Shown piece after piece: positions 34,989 through 45,418 of a DNA stretch of 64,000 nt; positions within the stretch are counted from its first letter, which is position 1, and each line of letters opens with the position of its first letter. The translations under genes were made by a program, and so were the position numbers. Source of the DNA: Alphaproteobacteria bacterium (GTDB lineage Bacteria > Pseudomonadota > Alphaproteobacteria > Micavibrionales > Micavibrionaceae). Under the pieces are notes generated by a model. That model did not search any database, was not told the origin of the DNA, and saw nothing but the letters and a program-made list of their open reading frames with translations. The DNA lies in the NCBI GenBank assembly GCA_030750865.1, contig JASMHE010000006.1:62001-126000 (forward strand). Direction: 5' to 3'.

Positions 34989-35528
34989 TCATTCAAAAAC
35001 AGAGATATCACGCCAACCGTAACACACATCTTTGACTTTCGACGGGCCGATTTCGACAAATTGCTTGCCGCACCGCTCACCGCCCAGTGCCTTGTAAAAA
35101 CGGTTTGCCCGTTCATTTTTATCCATCACCCACAGACAGGTCGATTTTTGTTTCATATCACGAATGCGCGCCGCCGCCTGCGCAAACAAACCGCGCCCAA
35201 TGCCCCGCCGGTAATAATCGGACAAGATATAAACGGCGTAAATTTCTGTGGCATATAACGGACGAATGGGCGACATACCGGGTGGCGGCGTCCGCAACGG
35301 CCCGACACTGATAAAACCGATAATGCGTCCGTCTTCTTCGGCAACAATATGATGGGTATTCTCGCTGTCGATCCATGCCGCCCAGCTTTTTTCTTTTTCC
35401 GCAACGGACAAAGCGGCCAGATAATCGGCATCGACCATACCGCGATAGGCTTCTTGCCAGCCCTCGACATGTACCGCAGCGACCTGCGGCACATCATCTT
35501 TGTTCATATCACGGTATAAAATCGCCAT
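34989..35528 (-). CDS. GNAT-family N-acetyltransferase
   Basis: With the ATG at 35528 the protein has 179 residues; a GTG at 35543 is possible. The acetyl-CoA-binding signature YRRGIGRGLFAQA (Q/R-x-x-G-x-G/A) lies at about residues 106-118, after the beta-4 strand ATEIYAVYILSDY. The substrate is a free or protein-bound amine but cannot be read from the sequence. It starts 18 bp after the guaB stop, so it may be co-transcribed with guaB. Confidence 0.85.
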   Translation of the reverse strand: MAILYRDMNKDDVPQVAAVHVEGWQEAYRGMVDADYLAALSVAEKEKSWAAWIDSENTHHIVAEEDGRIIGFISVGPLRTPPPGMSPIRPLYATEIYAVYILSDYYRRGIGRGLFAQAAARIRDMKQKSTCLWVMDKNERANRFYKALGGERCGKQFVEIGPSKVKDVCYGWRDISVFE

Positions 35529-35546
35529 ATCGGAAATGTGCACGAC

Positions 35547-37052
<1,506 letters not shown>

Positions 37053-37167
37053 TCAAACTCCTTATCTAAGGCCTTATTCGTTTGACGCTTACTGATACAT
37101 GAATTCAAATCATAAATCCAGTAGATAATCATCTATTCCGGTGATAATTCCAGTCACAAAAACAGAT

Positions 37168-37842
37168 TTAGTCCTGATGACCGCGAAATCCCATCGCCAG
37201 AATATATTCTTCGGCTGATTCTTTGCGGCTTGCTTTGGGTTTCACAGGTTTGACTTTCGCAAAGTCACGCTTGATCATACTCATCAAATCACTGCTTGTA
37301 CCGCCCTGAAAGACTTTGGCGATAAACACGCCGTCTTTTGCCAGCACATCCGTCGCAAAATCATAGGCCATTTCCACCAGCGCCATAATGCGTAAATGGT
37401 CTGTTTTCTTGTGCCCGATCGTGTTTGGCGCAATATCCGACATAACCAGATCGACTTTACCGCCCGCCGCTTCCATCAGCACACGCGGCGCGTCATTATC
37501 GGAAAAATCCATCTGGATGCATTCCACATCTTCGAGTTGGTCCATTTCCAGCAAATCCATCGCGATGACTTTGCGTGCGCCTTCCTGCACAGCGACCTGC
37601 GACCAGCCACCCGGCGCAGCCCCCAGATCAATCACAGACATGCCTTTGCGCAGAAAGTCATGCTTTTCATTCATTTCAATCAACTTGAACGCCGCCCGTG
37701 ACCGATAACCAAGACGTTCTGCTTCCGAAACATAAGGATCATTTAATTGCCGCTGCAGCCAGCGCGTGGACGAATTTTTACGACCGCGTGCCGTTTTTAC
37801 ACGCACCGTGCCTTCTCGTCTGGTTGGCTTCCGTCTGGACAT
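37168..37842 (-). CDS. rlmE: 23S rRNA 2'-O-methyltransferase RlmE (FtsJ/RrmJ)
   Basis: The protein has 224 residues. The start ATG at 37842 has AAGGG about 11 bp upstream. After a basic N-terminus comes the RlmE signature: SRAAFKLIEM, SVIDLGAAPGGWSQV (SAM motif I), VIAMDLLEM, VMSDIAPNTIGHKKTDHLRI with the catalytic K-D-K-E set, and VFIAKVFQGG. It methylates U2552 in the 23S A-loop in the cytoplasm. It lies upstream of guaB on the same strand with a 118 bp gap. Confidence 0.95.
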   Translation of the reverse strand: MSRRKPTRREGTVRVKTARGRKNSSTRWLQRQLNDPYVSEAERLGYRSRAAFKLIEMNEKHDFLRKGMSVIDLGAAPGGWSQVAVQEGARKVIAMDLLEMDQLEDVECIQMDFSDNDAPRVLMEAAGGKVDLVMSDIAPNTIGHKKTDHLRIMALVEMAYDFATDVLAKDGVFIAKVFQGGTSSDLMSMIKRDFAKVKPVKPKASRKESAEEYILAMGFRGHQD

Positions 37843-37995
37843 TTTCAAATTCCCTTTTTCAATCGTTTTCGATCACAATCATAAAACTGCGTGTTTTATA
37901 AAGGAAAAGCGGCGAAAATAAAAGAAATAATAGCATTTCCGGCGTTCTGCCGCCCATCGGACGACTATGTTCGCGGCATTATCGTGAAACAATCA

Positions 37996-38343
37996 TCAAA
38001 GCGCCATCAGCAATGAACTGATACAAAACGCCATAATCAGCAAACTGATCGACGCGGCAAAGAACACAACCTTACGGGTTTTGGGCGAGAAATAGGCCAT
38101 AATCAGGAAGAGCGCAATAAATATACTATAGACAATCAAGCCCCGATTATAAATGTCGGACTGCATCAGATTAATCAGCCCCGTATCCGATCCGATCATT
38201 TCCATCAATTCAATCTGTGTGCGCATTGTCAGCGCACAGGCAAGAATAAGCACCACGGAAATAAGACGTTGCCCCTTATGCGTCGCAATCAAGGCAATCG
38301 GTATCCAGAACAAATCAATCCATTGATAAATCAAATCAGACAT
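37996..38343 (-). CDS. Small integral membrane protein, unknown
   Basis: The protein has 115 residues with four hydrophobic helices (about 9-20, 26-41, 67-85, 92-113) and few charged residues. I do not recognise a family. It is divergent from the M48 protease gene, with a 37 bp gap that must hold both start regions. The reading frame has normal codon use for this genome. Confidence 0.6.
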   Translation of the reverse strand: MSDLIYQWIDLFWIPIALIATHKGQRLISVVLILACALTMRTQIELMEMIGSDTGLINLMQSDIYNRGLIVYSIFIALFLIMAYFSPKTRKVVFFAASISLLIMAFCISSLLMAL

Positions 38344-38380
38344 ATCATATTAATAGCACATAAAAAGGAAATCGCATCAC

Positions 38381-39769
38381 GTGAAACATTTTATCCTGCA
38401 CATATTTCTGGGGCTTTGTCTGCTCACCCTCCTGATTGCGCCACTGACAGCCCATGCCGGACCGACCGTCATTCGGGATGTTGAAATCGAGAATTACATC
38501 GAAAAATGGACACATGACGTTGTGGAAGCCGCCGGCCTTCAAACGGAACAGATCAATTTCGTCCTGATACAAGACCCGCACATTAATGCCTTTGTCGCGG
38601 GCGGCCCGAATATTTTCATTTATACAGGCTTGCTGGAAAAATCCGACAATCCCGATGAAATTATCGGCGTTGTGGCACACGAACTTGGCCATATTCGCGG
38701 CGGCCATCTGGTCCGCCTGCGTGACAGCATCGAAAATGCCGCCTATCAAAGTCTGTTCGGTACATTACTGGGCGCGGGCGCGGCTATCCTGACAGGTGAA
38801 GGGCAATTAGGCACAGCCATCGCGCTCGGCTCACAAGCCACCGCGCAAAACAATTTTTTATCGTTCAGCCGCACACAGGAAGCCAGCGCCGATCAAGCCG
38901 CGCTGAGCTATCTGCAAGGCGCAGAGATCAACCCGCACGGTCTTGTGACCTTTATGGAGAAACTCGAAGATCAGGAATTACTGCCCGCCTCCCAGCAAAG
39001 CGAATATATCCGCACCCACCCATTAACGCGTGATAGGATCTCCGCACTGGAACAGGGCTATAAACAATCGGCATACAAGCAAAATGCCCTGCCTGCGCAA
39101 TGGAACGAAGACCATCGCCGCATGATTGCAAAAATACGCGGCTTCATTACGCCCGAACAAGTGTCCTGGCAATATCCCGACAAGACCGCCGATATTGCAT
39201 CGCTGTACGCGCATGCCATTGCCGCATACCGCCTGAACAACGTACCGCAGGCCATCAAAGATATCGATGTACTGATCGGCAAAGAACCGGACAATCCCTA
39301 TTTCCATGAACTCAAAGGACAAGTCGAATTCGAGTCCGGTGATATTGACGCCTCCGTATCCAGCTATGAAAAAGCCGTGACTTTATTGCCATCCGCGTCC
39401 ATGTTCCGCGTGGCCTATGCGCATGCCTTGATTGAATCCGCCCGTAACGACCAGACAGACATGCTGGAAAAAGCATTGGTGGAATTAAAACGGGCCGAAA
39501 CAGACACCAAAAACAAATCAACCAGATTGCATCGCCTGTTCGCCACGGCCTATGGTCGTCTTGGTGACACGGCACGGGCTTCATTGCATCTGGCCGAAGA
39601 ATCCATGCTGAAAGGTAATCATGACCTCGCCAGAAAAAATGCGCAGCGCGCACTGGAAGAATTCCCGTCCGGCTCTGCCGAACATTTACGGGCGGCCGAT
39701 CTGATTGCCTATATCGATTACAAACAGGCGCGGGCAAAAGAAAGAGAACAAAATCGTAAAAGGCCGTGA
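38381..39769 (+). CDS. Periplasmic M48 metalloprotease with TPR repeats (BepA-like)
   Basis: The protein has 462 residues starting at GTG (AAGGAAA upstream). A signal peptide covers residues 1-26 (LTAHA-GP). The zinc site HELGH is at residues 100-104, with the third ligand Glu in the following helix (SRTQEASADQAAL). The C-terminal 200 residues form TPR-type helical pairs. BepA/YfgC-type proteins degrade or assist the assembly of LptD and other outer-membrane proteins. The next two genes encode thiol-disulfide proteins, which fits an outer-membrane quality-control set. Length and architecture are normal. Confidence 0.9.
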   Translation: MKHFILHIFLGLCLLTLLIAPLTAHAGPTVIRDVEIENYIEKWTHDVVEAAGLQTEQINFVLIQDPHINAFVAGGPNIFIYTGLLEKSDNPDEIIGVVAHELGHIRGGHLVRLRDSIENAAYQSLFGTLLGAGAAILTGEGQLGTAIALGSQATAQNNFLSFSRTQEASADQAALSYLQGAEINPHGLVTFMEKLEDQELLPASQQSEYIRTHPLTRDRISALEQGYKQSAYKQNALPAQWNEDHRRMIAKIRGFITPEQVSWQYPDKTADIASLYAHAIAAYRLNNVPQAIKDIDVLIGKEPDNPYFHELKGQVEFESGDIDASVSSYEKAVTLLPSASMFRVAYAHALIESARNDQTDMLEKALVELKRAETDTKNKSTRLHRLFATAYGRLGDTARASLHLAEESMLKGNHDLARKNAQRALEEFPSGSAEHLRAADLIAYIDYKQARAKEREQNRKRP

Positions 39770-39807
39770 AAAACATCACAAATGTAACGAAAATTAAACC
39801 AATCACG

Positions 39808-39822
39808 AATAAACTTCTATAA
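39808..39822 (+). repeat. Promoter motif AATAAACTTCTATAA (copy 2)
   Basis: This is an exact copy of the motif at 27258-27272. It lies 72 bp before the start of the first DsbA-like gene in the 125-bp gap after the M48 protease gene, with TATAAA at its end, so the thiol genes may have their own promoter. Confidence 0.45.
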
Positions 39823-39894
39823 ATGATCTTCACGTCACTGCTTTAACATGGCATAACAGGATGATCTATTTGTAAAAATCAAGGGGACAAGATA

Positions 39895-40668
39895 GTGAAA
39901 AATACAGTAAAAACATTCTTTTCAGCATGCGCGATGTCAGCCATGCTTATGTCAGGTGCCGCACTGATCGCACCACAGACGGCACAGGCCGAAGACGTGA
40001 CCATTACCATGTCCGAAGACGCACTTGGTGATTTTATCCAGTCTTACCTTTTCGAAAATCCAGAGGCCGTCGTCAAAGCTTTGCAAGAATATGACCGCCA
40101 GCAAAAAGAACAAGAGCAAGAAGCCTTTCAGGATAAGCTGAGCGATTATAAAGACGATCTCACAAATTCGGATTTCCCGACCGTTGCAGGCAACGCGAAC
40201 GGCGATGTCACCGTGATTGAATTTTTTGATTATAACTGCGGCTACTGTAAGCGCGGTTACAATGAATTACAGACCCTTCTTGATCAGGACAAAAATGTCC
40301 GCGTCATCTTGCAGGAATATCCGATCCTGAGCGAAAGTTCCGTATTGGCATCTAAATATGCATTGGCGGCGTCAAAACAGGATAAATATTTCGAGTTTCA
40401 CGTTGCTCTGATGGAATATAGCGGCGCAAAAACCGAAGAAATCCTGATTGAAAAAGCAAAAGATATCGGTCTGGATATCGACCAACTGAAAAAAGATGCG
40501 CACAGCGAAGCCGTGAAAGCGGAAATCAACCGCGTATCATCTATCGCACGTGATCTTGGCATCCGCGGCACACCAGCCTTTATCATCGGTGACTATATGG
40601 CGCCGGGTTACATGACCGTCGATCAAATGAAACAAGTCATTGCCGATCATCGTGAAAACCAAGACTAA
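39895..40668 (+). CDS. Periplasmic DsbA/Com1-like thiol-disulfide protein
   Basis: The protein has 257 residues starting at GTG, with AAGGGG upstream. The signal peptide ends at AQA-ED (about residue 32). A helical N-domain (40-95) precedes a thioredoxin fold with the redox pair CGYC (Cys115, Cys118) and the cis-Pro loop RGTPAF (about 225-230). Homologues such as Com1 or the ScsC/BdbD type make or shuffle disulfide bonds in secreted proteins. A second, membrane-anchored DsbA-like gene overlaps or abuts its end, forming a two-gene unit downstream of the M48 protease. Confidence 0.9.
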   Translation: MKNTVKTFFSACAMSAMLMSGAALIAPQTAQAEDVTITMSEDALGDFIQSYLFENPEAVVKALQEYDRQQKEQEQEAFQDKLSDYKDDLTNSDFPTVAGNANGDVTVIEFFDYNCGYCKRGYNELQTLLDQDKNVRVILQEYPILSESSVLASKYALAASKQDKYFEFHVALMEYSGAKTEEILIEKAKDIGLDIDQLKKDAHSEAVKAEINRVSSIARDLGIRGTPAFIIGDYMAPGYMTVDQMKQVIADHRENQD

Positions 40669-41329
40669 AAAATTCAGGTTTTATCACCTCTTCTATATTC
40701 TTCTTGTGATCGGCATCTTATATGCCGGTCATAAGTTATGGGTACAGCACCGCCTGATCAGCACCATCGAAACACCTGAATTCGGACAATATCTGGGCAA
40801 TCCCGATGGCGAAAAAGTGATCGTCGAGTTCGTTGATTACCGGTGCAGCTATTGCCGCCAGCTTCACGGCTCGCTCACAACCCTGCTGGAACAACGGGAT
40901 GACGTGAAGATTGTCGTACGGCACTATCCTATTTTTGGCCTAAAATCCGTGACAGAAGCAAAATTCGCACTGGCCGCCAGCATACAAGGCCATTTCGAAC
41001 CTGTTCACACCGCATTGATGAGCCGCAATACCCCGATTACACTGCCTGAAATCGAAAGGATGGCTCTCAATATGGGGCTTGACGTCGATCAACTGAAAAA
41101 CGACATGGTCAGCAAAACCACCACCGATGTCATCCTGAAAAATTTTGATACGTGGAAAATATTAGGGCTGGAAGCAACGCCAAGCCTTTATATTAACGGC
41201 ACCGTTTATGCCGGCACACCCGATATCAATAAACTGAACGAACTGCTCGCCCGCGCCTATGGCGAAGACGAGCCGGACGATACGAATACGGATACGGACA
41301 CACAAGCACAACCAGACATAGCCGACTAA
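40652..41329 (+). CDS. Membrane-anchored DsbA-like thiol-disulfide protein
   Basis: With the GTG at 40652 the protein has 225 residues, overlapping the previous gene by 17 bp; a TTG at 40640 is less likely. One N-terminal helix (about residues 11-30) anchors it in the inner membrane, with the rest in the periplasm. The thioredoxin fold has CSYC (Cys65, Cys68) and a cis-Pro loop ATPSLYING. The last 20 residues are Asp/Thr-rich. It is a paralogue of the protein upstream; one may act as reductant or donor for the other, which is inferred only from the pairing. Confidence 0.85.
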   Translation: MKTKTKKFRFYHLFYILLVIGILYAGHKLWVQHRLISTIETPEFGQYLGNPDGEKVIVEFVDYRCSYCRQLHGSLTTLLEQRDDVKIVVRHYPIFGLKSVTEAKFALAASIQGHFEPVHTALMSRNTPITLPEIERMALNMGLDVDQLKNDMVSKTTTDVILKNFDTWKILGLEATPSLYINGTVYAGTPDINKLNELLARAYGEDEPDDTNTDTDTQAQPDIAD

Positions 41330-41349
41330 CCGGCGAAGAGAGCAACGCC

Positions 41350-41787
41350 ATGCACAACAGAATTCTGATCCTGAACGGTCCTAACCTGAACATGCTCGGC
41401 AAGCGCGAGCCGGAAATTTATGGCGATCAAACGCTGGATGATATCCGTCACGCTTGCGGCGTCGCCGCCGACACGCACGGCTTTATGCTTGATTTCAAAC
41501 AATCCAATTATGAAGGCGAGCTTGTCACCTGGATACAGGAAGCCCTCGGGCAGGTGCGCGCCATCATCATCAATGCCGCCGCTTATACTCATACATCGGT
41601 GGCCATCCACGACGCGCTGAAACTTCACAGCGTTCCGATTATCGAAGTTCATCTTTCAAATCCACAGGATAGAGAAGATTTTCGTCATTTTTCCTACATA
41701 GAGCCAATCGCTGAAAAAGCCTTTGTAGGACAGGGTTTGCAGGGTTATGTCAGCGCCATTGATTACTTGTCCACAGTCCTTCAATAA
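41350..41787 (+). CDS. aroQ: Type II 3-dehydroquinate dehydratase
   Basis: The protein has 145 residues. All family motifs are present: ILNGPNLNMLGKREPEIYG with the active-site Arg and Tyr, QSNYEGELV, INAAAYTHTSVAIHDAL and VEVHLSN-type EVHLSNPQDREDFRH. It dehydrates 3-dehydroquinate in the shikimate pathway, in the cytoplasm, as a dodecamer. It lies 83 bp before accB in a common alphaproteobacterial order (aroQ-accB-accC). Confidence 0.96.
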   Translation: MHNRILILNGPNLNMLGKREPEIYGDQTLDDIRHACGVAADTHGFMLDFKQSNYEGELVTWIQEALGQVRAIIINAAAYTHTSVAIHDALKLHSVPIIEVHLSNPQDREDFRHFSYIEPIAEKAFVGQGLQGYVSAIDYLSTVLQ

Positions 41788-41870
41788 GACAAAATGACAG
41801 TTCACTTTGACTTTTGAGAAAACTTTCTTTATCAAGAGAGCTTCGCATTAATTTAAAAGAGTATAGTCTG

Positions 41871-42341
41871 ATGAAAATAGATGAAAAAGCTATTCGTAAG
41901 CTCGCAGAATTGCTGGACGAAACAGAGTTAACAGAAATTGAAGTGGCTGAAGGTGAACAGTCCATCCGCGTCAGCCGCGGATCGGCCACCGTTCTTGGCG
42001 CAGGCGTTGCACCGTCTTCTGTCGCAGCACCGCAAAGTGTTGATTCAGACCCGACCGTGCCGCACCCTGCTAATCTGGACGCACCATCTGCCGTGACACA
42101 AGATCACCCCGGTGCTGTTACATCACCAATGGTCGGCACAGCCTATATGCAGCCTGAACCAGACGCACCATCCTTTATCCGCAAAGGTGACAGCGTTTCC
42201 GAAGGTGATACGCTTGTGATCATCGAAGCCATGAAGGTGATGAACCCAATCAAAGCACACCGTTCCGGCACTGTGACACAAATTCTCGTCGAGAATGCAC
42301 AGCCAGTGGAATTCGGTGATGTCCTGATGGTGATCGAGTAA
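41871..42341 (+). CDS. accB: Biotin carboxyl carrier protein of acetyl-CoA carboxylase
   Basis: The protein has 156 residues. An N-terminal helical segment and a Pro/Ala/Ser-rich linker (about 40-80) lead to the biotinyl domain with EAMKVMN; Lys122 is biotinylated. The start ATG at 41871 begins [15 protein letters not shown], as in other AccB; the frame extension to 41814 lacks coding character. It carries CO2 from AccC to the carboxyltransferase for fatty acid synthesis. accC follows after 52 bp. Confidence 0.96.
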   Translation: MKIDEKAIRKLAELLDETELTEIEVAEGEQSIRVSRGSATVLGAGVAPSSVAAPQSVDSDPTVPHPANLDAPSAVTQDHPGAVTSPMVGTAYMQPEPDAPSFIRKGDSVSEGDTLVIIEAMKVMNPIKAHRSGTVTQILVENAQPVEFGDVLMVIE

Positions 42342-42393
42342 TATCGGCTCTGCATCATCTTTCTAAATAACGATTTTGTGATCGGATTGAATC

Positions 42394-43752
42394 ATGTTCA
42401 AAAAAGTTCTTATTGCCAATCGCGGTGAAATTGCCCTTCGCATCATTCGCGCCTGTCGTGAAATGGGGATCGAATCGGTCGCTGTCCATTCAACGGCAGA
42501 TGCCAGCTCTATGGCTGTGCGCCTTGCTGATGAAAGTGTCTGTATCGGCCCGGCCTCTTCAAAAGACAGCTATTTGAACATTCACTCTATTCTCAGCGCA
42601 GCGACCCTGACAGGGGCTGATGCCATCCACCCCGGTTACGGATTCTTGTCGGAAAATGCCCAGTTCGCCACAATGGTCGAAGAACACGGCTTTACGTTTA
42701 TCGGGCCAAAGCCTGAGCACATCACAACAATGGGCGACAAAGTGACGGCCAAGAAAACCGTCAAAGAACTCGGCCTGCCGGTTGTTCCCGGCTCAGACGG
42801 CGCGATTGAATCCGTCGAAGAAGGTCAAAAATTTGCTGATGAAGTCGGATATCCCGTCCTGATCAAAGCCGCATCAGGCGGCGGCGGTAAGGGCATGAAA
42901 GTCGTGCACAAAGCCGAAGAATTCTCCGAAGCGTTTTCGACCGCCCGCAGCGAAGCCAAAGCGAACTTCGGTGATGATACGGTTTATATGGAAAAATTCC
43001 TGTTAAAACCGCGCCACATAGAAATCCAGATCTTCGGTGACGAACACGGAAACGCTATCCATCTGGGTGAACGGGACTGCTCGATCCAGCGCCGCCACCA
43101 GAAACTTGTCGAAGAAGCGCCATCTCCGGTGCTGACCGAAAAAGAACGGGATCAAATCGGTACACTGGCCGCTGATGTTGTCAAGAAAATGGGCTATCGC
43201 GGTGCCGGTACAATCGAATTCCTGTACGAAGACGGCAATTTCTATTTCATGGAAATGAACACACGGATTCAGGTTGAACACCCTGTGACAGAAATGATCA
43301 CAGGCATCGACCTGATCGCGGAACAAATCCGCGTGGCTTCCGGTGAACCATTGACCGTCAATAAAGACAAAATCCGTCTGCGCGGCCATGCAATTGAAGT
43401 GCGCATCAATGCCGAAGATCCGGATACATTCATGCCATCCCCCGGTAAGATCACACAATTCCATACACCGGGCGGTCTTGGCGTTCGCTTTGACAGTGCG
43501 GTTTACGGTGGTTACACCATTCCGCCATATTACGATTCCATGATCGGCAAGCTGATCGTACACGGCCGCAACCGCGAAGAAGCGATTCGCCGCCTGCGCC
43601 GCGCCATTACAGAAACCGTGATTGAGGGCATCAAAACAACATTGCCGCTTCATTACTGGATTCTGGAACAAGACGACTTCCTGACAGGGAATTACAATAT
43701 TCACTGGATGGAACGTAAGCTTGAAGAACGTAACAAAGAAAATAACGCTTAA
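42394..43752 (+). CDS. accC: Biotin carboxylase of acetyl-CoA carboxylase
   Basis: The protein has 452 residues. It begins with the [17 protein letters not shown] biotin-carboxylase N-domain, has the ATP-grasp Gly-rich loop [12 protein letters not shown] (about 159-170), [18 protein letters not shown] with the catalytic Glu/Asn, and the [15 protein letters not shown]-domain segment. It carboxylates biotin on AccB using ATP and bicarbonate. Standard length. aat follows 31 bp later. Confidence 0.97.
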   Translation: MFKKVLIANRGEIALRIIRACREMGIESVAVHSTADASSMAVRLADESVCIGPASSKDSYLNIHSILSAATLTGADAIHPGYGFLSENAQFATMVEEHGFTFIGPKPEHITTMGDKVTAKKTVKELGLPVVPGSDGAIESVEEGQKFADEVGYPVLIKAASGGGGKGMKVVHKAEEFSEAFSTARSEAKANFGDDTVYMEKFLLKPRHIEIQIFGDEHGNAIHLGERDCSIQRRHQKLVEEAPSPVLTEKERDQIGTLAADVVKKMGYRGAGTIEFLYEDGNFYFMEMNTRIQVEHPVTEMITGIDLIAEQIRVASGEPLTVNKDKIRLRGHAIEVRINAEDPDTFMPSPGKITQFHTPGGLGVRFDSAVYGGYTIPPYYDSMIGKLIVHGRNREEAIRRLRRAITETVIEGIKTTLPLHYWILEQDDFLTGNYNIHWMERKLEERNKENNA

Positions 43753-43783
43753 CCTTCGGCTGCGAAACACATAAGCTTTGCGT

Positions 43784-44464
43784 ATGATGGATAATGACGC
43801 ACAGCCCCTGCAACTCATTGATATTATGAACGCCTATGCGATGGGATGCTTTCCTATGGCACAGAGCGCCGATGATGATGCATTTCACTGGTATCAACCA
43901 CATATGCGCGGCCAGCTTTCAATAGGCGCCCTTCATATTCCCAAACGGCTCATCAGCACCGTAAAGCAATTTCCGTTTGACGTGCGCGTCAATACAGACT
44001 TTGCCGCCGTCATTGATAAATGTGCCGCACCGGCGCCGGGTCGCACGGAAACATGGATTAACACCCCCATCAAAGACATGTTTATTGCCCTGCATCACGC
44101 AGGCCATGCCCATAGTGTTGAATGTTATGATCACGACAATCAACTGGTCGGTGGCGTGTACGGATTGGCGCTCGGCGGCGCATTCTGTGCCGAAAGCAAA
44201 TTTTCACGCGCGACAAACGCCAGTAAAATTGCGCTGATCCATCTGTGCGCCCGCCTGTTTCACACAGGATTTACCATTCTGGATACCCAATTCACCAACC
44301 CTCATCTGGAACAATTCGGCATCTATGAAATTCCACATGACACCTACATCGCGCATTTACATGCTGTTTTGCATGAAAAATGCAATTTCACACCCCCGCA
44401 TTATGATGAAAAAGAAGGGGTTACAGCCTATCTCAATCACTTAAAAACGCAAAAGAACCAATAA
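43784..44464 (+). CDS. aat: Leucyl/phenylalanyl-tRNA--protein transferase
   Basis: The protein has 226 residues. The family core is clear: AYAMGCFPMAQ, FHWYQPHMRGQL, ETWINTPIKDMFIALHHAGHAHSVE, LVGGVYGLALGGAFCAESKFS, and LDTQFTNPHLEQFG. The usual G-E-S-M-F-S motif reads C-A-E-S-K-F-S, a small change. It adds Leu or Phe to proteins with N-terminal Lys/Arg, creating N-degrons for ClpS-ClpAP; clpS and two clpA-type genes are in the same window. The start is one of two ATGs (43784 or 43787); no strong ribosome binding site was found. Confidence 0.95.
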   Translation: MMDNDAQPLQLIDIMNAYAMGCFPMAQSADDDAFHWYQPHMRGQLSIGALHIPKRLISTVKQFPFDVRVNTDFAAVIDKCAAPAPGRTETWINTPIKDMFIALHHAGHAHSVECYDHDNQLVGGVYGLALGGAFCAESKFSRATNASKIALIHLCARLFHTGFTILDTQFTNPHLEQFGIYEIPHDTYIAHLHAVLHEKCNFTPPHYDEKEGVTAYLNHLKTQKNQ

Positions 44465-44531
44465 TTTTGCTGTTTTAGGTAAAAAACATACAAAAACAGT
44501 ATTTTTTACTTGATCTTAAGAAATGACTTTG

Positions 44532-44546
44532 TTAATATAAAATTAA
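44532..44546. promoter_or_regulatory. CtrA-type box (TTAA-N7-TTAA)
   Basis: TTAATATAAAATTAA matches the CtrA full-site spacing of two TTAA halves separated by 7 bp. It lies about 48 bp before the small 61-codon gene at 44594. CtrA is the alphaproteobacterial cell-cycle/motility regulator. Only the core halves match, and the surrounding region is AT-rich, so chance is a real possibility. Confidence 0.4.
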
Positions 44547-44593
44547 TCCCGAATAGCCAGCAAGCAACAAAGAGAAAAAAGGGGTAGGTAGAT

Positions 44594-44779
44594 ATGATTT
44601 TAGGACGCAACCATTTAGATGATTTCTTGAACGCACCCGCCGTTGGCGAGGGCCAGACATCGGCACTTGCATTTACAAACGCAGCGGAAGGCACAAGTCG
44701 AGATACAGCAAGTGCACAGCACGCCGCAACGCACCAGACAGAAGCGACAGTGCAATATACTGGCGGTATGCAAATCTAA
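44594..44779 (+). CDS. Small unknown protein (61 aa)
   Basis: The frame starts at ATG with GGTAG about 6 bp upstream. The protein is polar, rich in Ala/Thr/Gln/His after an N-terminal MILGRNHLDDFLNAP, and ends YTGGMQI. It has no membrane segment or Cys. An AT-rich promoter region with a possible CtrA site precedes it, and a rho-independent terminator lies 50 bp downstream, so it looks like an independent small transcription unit. I do not recognise it. Confidence 0.55.
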   Translation: MILGRNHLDDFLNAPAVGEGQTSALAFTNAAEGTSRDTASAQHAATHQTEATVQYTGGMQI

Positions 44780-44828
44780 GCCTACGCAATTTAAGAAAAG
44801 CGCACAAATCATGTGCGATGTATGAAAT

Positions 44829-44853
44829 GCCTCGGATCAGTCCGGGGCTTTTT
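44829..44853 (+). terminator. Intrinsic terminator of the small gene
   Basis: GCCTCGGA and TCCGGGGC form an 8 bp stem with one G-T pair and a TCAG loop, followed by TTTTT. It overlaps the last codons of the DUF2155 gene on the other strand. Confidence 0.75.
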
Positions 44854-45418
44854 CGTTTTCAGCAGATGGTATCTCCGGTTTTTCGGCCGGCACAACATCG
44901 CCGCCTGCTGCGGCCGCATCATCCGCAGAATCTCCGGTTTTATCAGCATCATGCGTGCGCACACCGTCAGGGTCCGCCGCATCATCATCCGCAATACCGT
45001 CATCTTTTTCCGTGTCTTCCAGACAATCCAGCACCCAGACATCATAAATCGGGTGATCCATTGACGATACAGCAGGTGAAGAAGCAAACATCCAGCCACT
45101 AAAAACCCATTTGGCTTTATCTTTCGGCGTAACTTCCCAGATTTGCAGAAAAGCGGCCGATTCGGGCTGCTCGATTGGCGGTGCCTTGCGGCAGGCCTGC
45201 GTACGGATGTAAAGCGGCCCGTATTTGATGGTCGTACCGACACGGGCTTCGAATGTTTGTGTGTTGGCGGTTGCTTTATCCAGTGACTGCAATTTCACGA
45301 CAGGATAATCAATCATTTCCCGCGCATGCAGTGTGCCGCCCATTGCCACACACAGTGTCAACAGGACAACCAGACCCAAAAGCGTTTTTATTTTTTGATT
45401 ATTCTGCACTGCTTTCAT
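44837..45418 (-). CDS. DUF2155 secreted protein
   Basis: With the ATG at 45418 the protein has 193 residues and a signal peptide ending near LHA-RE. The conserved DUF2155 core is present: ARVGTTIKYGPLYIRTQACRKAPPIEQPESAAFLQIWE, then KWVFSGWMFASSPAVSSMDHPIYDVWVLDC with two Cys that may pair. The last 55 residues are Asp/Ala-rich and disordered. The family is restricted to alphaproteobacteria and of unknown function, normally next to mlaD/NDUFA12 as here. It overlaps the mlaD-like gene by 20 bp. Confidence 0.88.
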   Translation of the reverse strand: MKAVQNNQKIKTLLGLVVLLTLCVAMGGTLHAREMIDYPVVKLQSLDKATANTQTFEARVGTTIKYGPLYIRTQACRKAPPIEQPESAAFLQIWEVTPKDKAKWVFSGWMFASSPAVSSMDHPIYDVWVLDCLEDTEKDDGIADDDAADPDGVRTHDADKTGDSADDAAAAGGDVVPAEKPEIPSAENEKAPD

